Below are positions 62,733 through 64,000 of a DNA stretch of 64,000 nucleotides, piece after piece. Location: NCBI GenBank assembly GCA_019800895.1, contig JAHVKF010000003.1, positions 744,001 through 808,000 on the forward strand, given 5' to 3'. This stretch comes from Halomonas denitrificans. Its GTDB lineage: Bacteria; Pseudomonadota; Gammaproteobacteria; Xanthomonadales; Wenzhouxiangellaceae. A model generated the notes under the pieces. It worked only from the letters and a program-made list of their open reading frames with translations. It searched no databases and was not told the DNA's origin. Within the stretch, counting starts at the first letter, position 1; every line of letters begins with the position of its first letter. Position numbers and translations under genes: made by a program.

Positions 62733-63122
62733 TCAGGGCAGCTCGACCTTCGTCGGCGGGGTCCAGTCCTCGGCGCGGTGTTCGACGACGACGTCCGTGT
62801 ACACCCCGCCGCGCACGTTGAATTCCGCGGTCAGGCGCATGAAACGCGGGTTCGTCGCGGCCACCAGGTCGGCCAGGATGCGGTTGGTCACCGCCTCGTG
62901 GAACGCGCCCTCGTCGCGGAACGACCATGCATACAGCTTCAGCGACTTCAACTCCACGCACAGCTTGTCCGGGACGTACTCCAGGCGCAGCTCGGCGAAG
63001 TCCGGCTGGCCCGTCTTCGGGCACAGGCAGGTGAATTCGGGCACCCGGATGCGGATCGTGTAATCGATCTCCGGGCGCGGGTTCGGGAAGGTCTCCAGGT
63101 CTTTGCTGGGGGAAGTCGACAT
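62733..63122 (-). CDS. queF: NADPH-dependent 7-cyano-7-deazaguanine reductase QueF
   Basis: A 129-residue short-type (YkvM-like) QueF. The active-site cysteine is Cys34 in [17 protein letters not shown] and the proton donor Asp41 lies 7 residues later, as in the Bacillus subtilis enzyme (Cys55/Asp62). [20 protein letters not shown] contains the conserved substrate-binding Glu. It reduces preQ0 to preQ1 in queuosine tRNA modification. The ATG at 63122 starts the conserved region. It is monocistronic, convergent with the PpiC-like gene and divergent from smc. Confidence 0.95.
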   Translation of the reverse strand: MSTSPSKDLETFPNPRPEIDYTIRIRVPEFTCLCPKTGQPDFAELRLEYVPDKLCVELKSLKLYAWSFRDEGAFHEAVTNRILADLVAATNPRFMRLTAEFNVRGGVYTDVVVEHRAEDWTPPTKVELP

Positions 63123-63377
63123 TCGGGGTCCTGTGGGTCTGACGTGAGCGGGATTTCCGAGGCACAATAGCCGCGTCGCAATAGAATAATTCACCCGGGG
63201 CCAACGGACGTCGACACCGCGCCGATACGTCGTCGAACCGATGGTCGAGGCGATGGTCGGGCCGACGCCGGAGTCCGGACCCCGAACCCGATCCTCCGGC
63301 CCCGACCCCTGGTCCCGATCCTCGATGAGTATCGATCTCGATCCCCGAACCCACCGTACAGAGAACCGTCACCCTCC

Positions 63378-64000
63378 ATGCGCCTGACCGCCATCAAGCT
63401 GGCCGGATTCAAGTCCTTCGTCGATCCGACCACGATCAAGTTCCCGTCCAACCTGATGGGCATCGTCGGCCCCAACGGCTGCGGCAAGTCGAACATCATC
63501 GATGCCGTGCGCTGGGTGATGGGCGAAAGCTCGGCGCGCCAGCTCCGCGGCGAATCGATGAGCGACGTCATCTTCTCCGGCTCCAGCGCCCGCAAGCCGG
63601 TGACCACGGCCACCGTCGAGCTGGTGTTCGACAACGCCGACGGCCGCGCCGGCGGCGAATACGCCAAGTACAGCGAAATCTCCGTGCGCCGCCAGGTGAG
63701 CCGCGACGGCCAGTCGCTGTATTTCCTCAACGGCAGCCGCTGCCGCCGCAAGGACATCACCGACCTGTTCCTCGGCACGGGCCTCGGGCCGCGCAGCTAC
63801 GCGATCATCGAGCAGGGCATGATCTCGCAGATCGTCGAGGCCCGCCCCGAGGAGCTCCGCGGCTTCCTGGAGGAGGCCGCGGGCATTTCGCTCTACAAGG
63901 AGCGCCGGCGCGAGACCGAGAACCGGATCAAGCACACGCGCGAGAACCTCGAGCGGCTCGACGACCTGCGCGAGGAGGTCGGCAAGCAGATCGCTAAGCT
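63378..64000 (+). CDS. smc: chromosome segregation protein SMC (partial, 5' end)
   Basis: The first ~207 residues of Smc. The N-terminal head has [18 protein letters not shown], Walker [21 protein letters not shown] (residues ~32-51), the Q-loop region and the FSGSSARKP block. [20 protein letters not shown] and [20 protein letters not shown] lead into the coiled coil. With ScpA and ScpB (60 kb) it forms the condensin ring. The gene runs off the window. CCTCC-like pyrimidines precede the ATG at 63378, with no good ribosome-binding site. Confidence 0.95.
   Translation, partial: MRLTAIKLAGFKSFVDPTTIKFPSNLMGIVGPNGCGKSNIIDAVRWVMGESSARQLRGESMSDVIFSGSSARKPVTTATVELVFDNADGRAGGEYAKYSEISVRRQVSRDGQSLYFLNGSRCRRKDITDLFLGTGLGPRSYAIIEQGMISQIVEARPEELRGFLEEAAGISLYKERRRETENRIKHTRENLERLDDLREEVGKQIAK

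Overview
This is a high-GC proteobacterial chromosome segment. The gene content (PntAB transhydrogenase, class I Fbp, ScpA/ScpB/Smc, short QueF, BolA, YqjD and YqjE-like proteins, IPTL-CTERM proteins, C-terminal Phe on a porin-like barrel, a CTGT-N8-ACAG LexA site) points to a gammaproteobacterium. The combination of IPTL-CTERM proteins, a mevalonate pathway and the transposase families suggests a relative of the Xanthomonadales/Wenzhouxiangellaceae, but that placement is an inference from memory of family distributions.

Layout. 1-4 kb: end of an MscS channel, then a purine-salvage pair (HGPRT and a methylthioinosine phosphorylase-like enzyme), an unrecognised protein and HMG-CoA synthase (mvaS). 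4-7.3 kb: stand-alone error-prone polymerase DnaE2 with a perfect LexA box. 7.3-11.1 kb: pirin, azoreductase-like flavoprotein, divergent LysR regulator and an outer-membrane barrel. 11.2-15.3 kb: an SSS symporter, a frameshifted secreted-protein gene and a dead IS110-family transposase among REP-like repeats. 15.4-21.3 kb: a czcCBA heavy-metal efflux operon with a Cys/His-rich leader gene. 21.7-23.8 kb: PrpD and cytochrome b561. 24.2-32.2 kb: a compact membrane-lipid modification cluster (desaturase, FAD oxidoreductase, DUF1365, two CFA-synthase-like methyltransferases, DUF2878) ending in a histidine kinase, with an NTF2-like protein divergent at its head. 32.4-38.4 kb: two IPTL-CTERM secreted proteins around a stress-type group (YqjE-like, YqjD-like, DedA/PAP2-like, CsbD). 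38.7-42.8 kb: fbp and pntAB.

43.0-46.5 kb is visibly lower in GC and is accessory. It holds a membrane protein, a small protein with two classical C2H2 zinc fingers, a Y1-transposase fragment, and three attC-like sites alternating with same-strand genes. It looks like a small integron cassette array without a visible integrase (a CALIN). One cassette encodes a HEPN-like protein.

46.7-64 kb: tricorn protease, a secreted hypothetical, an orphan OmpR-type regulator, then farnesyl-diphosphate synthase divergent from a mevalonate operon (mvaD, mvaK2, an HMG-CoA reductase-mevalonate kinase fusion, idi). A 198-bp tandem duplication follows, then rluB-scpB-scpA, yciI-bolA, a PpiC-like lipoprotein, queF and the 5' end of smc.

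How it fits together: the isoprenoid genes (mvaS at 2.8 kb plus the 51.6-57.6 kb group) together encode every step from acetoacetyl-CoA/acetyl-CoA condensation to FPP. The lipid cluster probably remodels unsaturated acyl chains of membrane phospholipids. Dispersed intergenic repeats recur in many gaps and account for most of the non-coding sequence.
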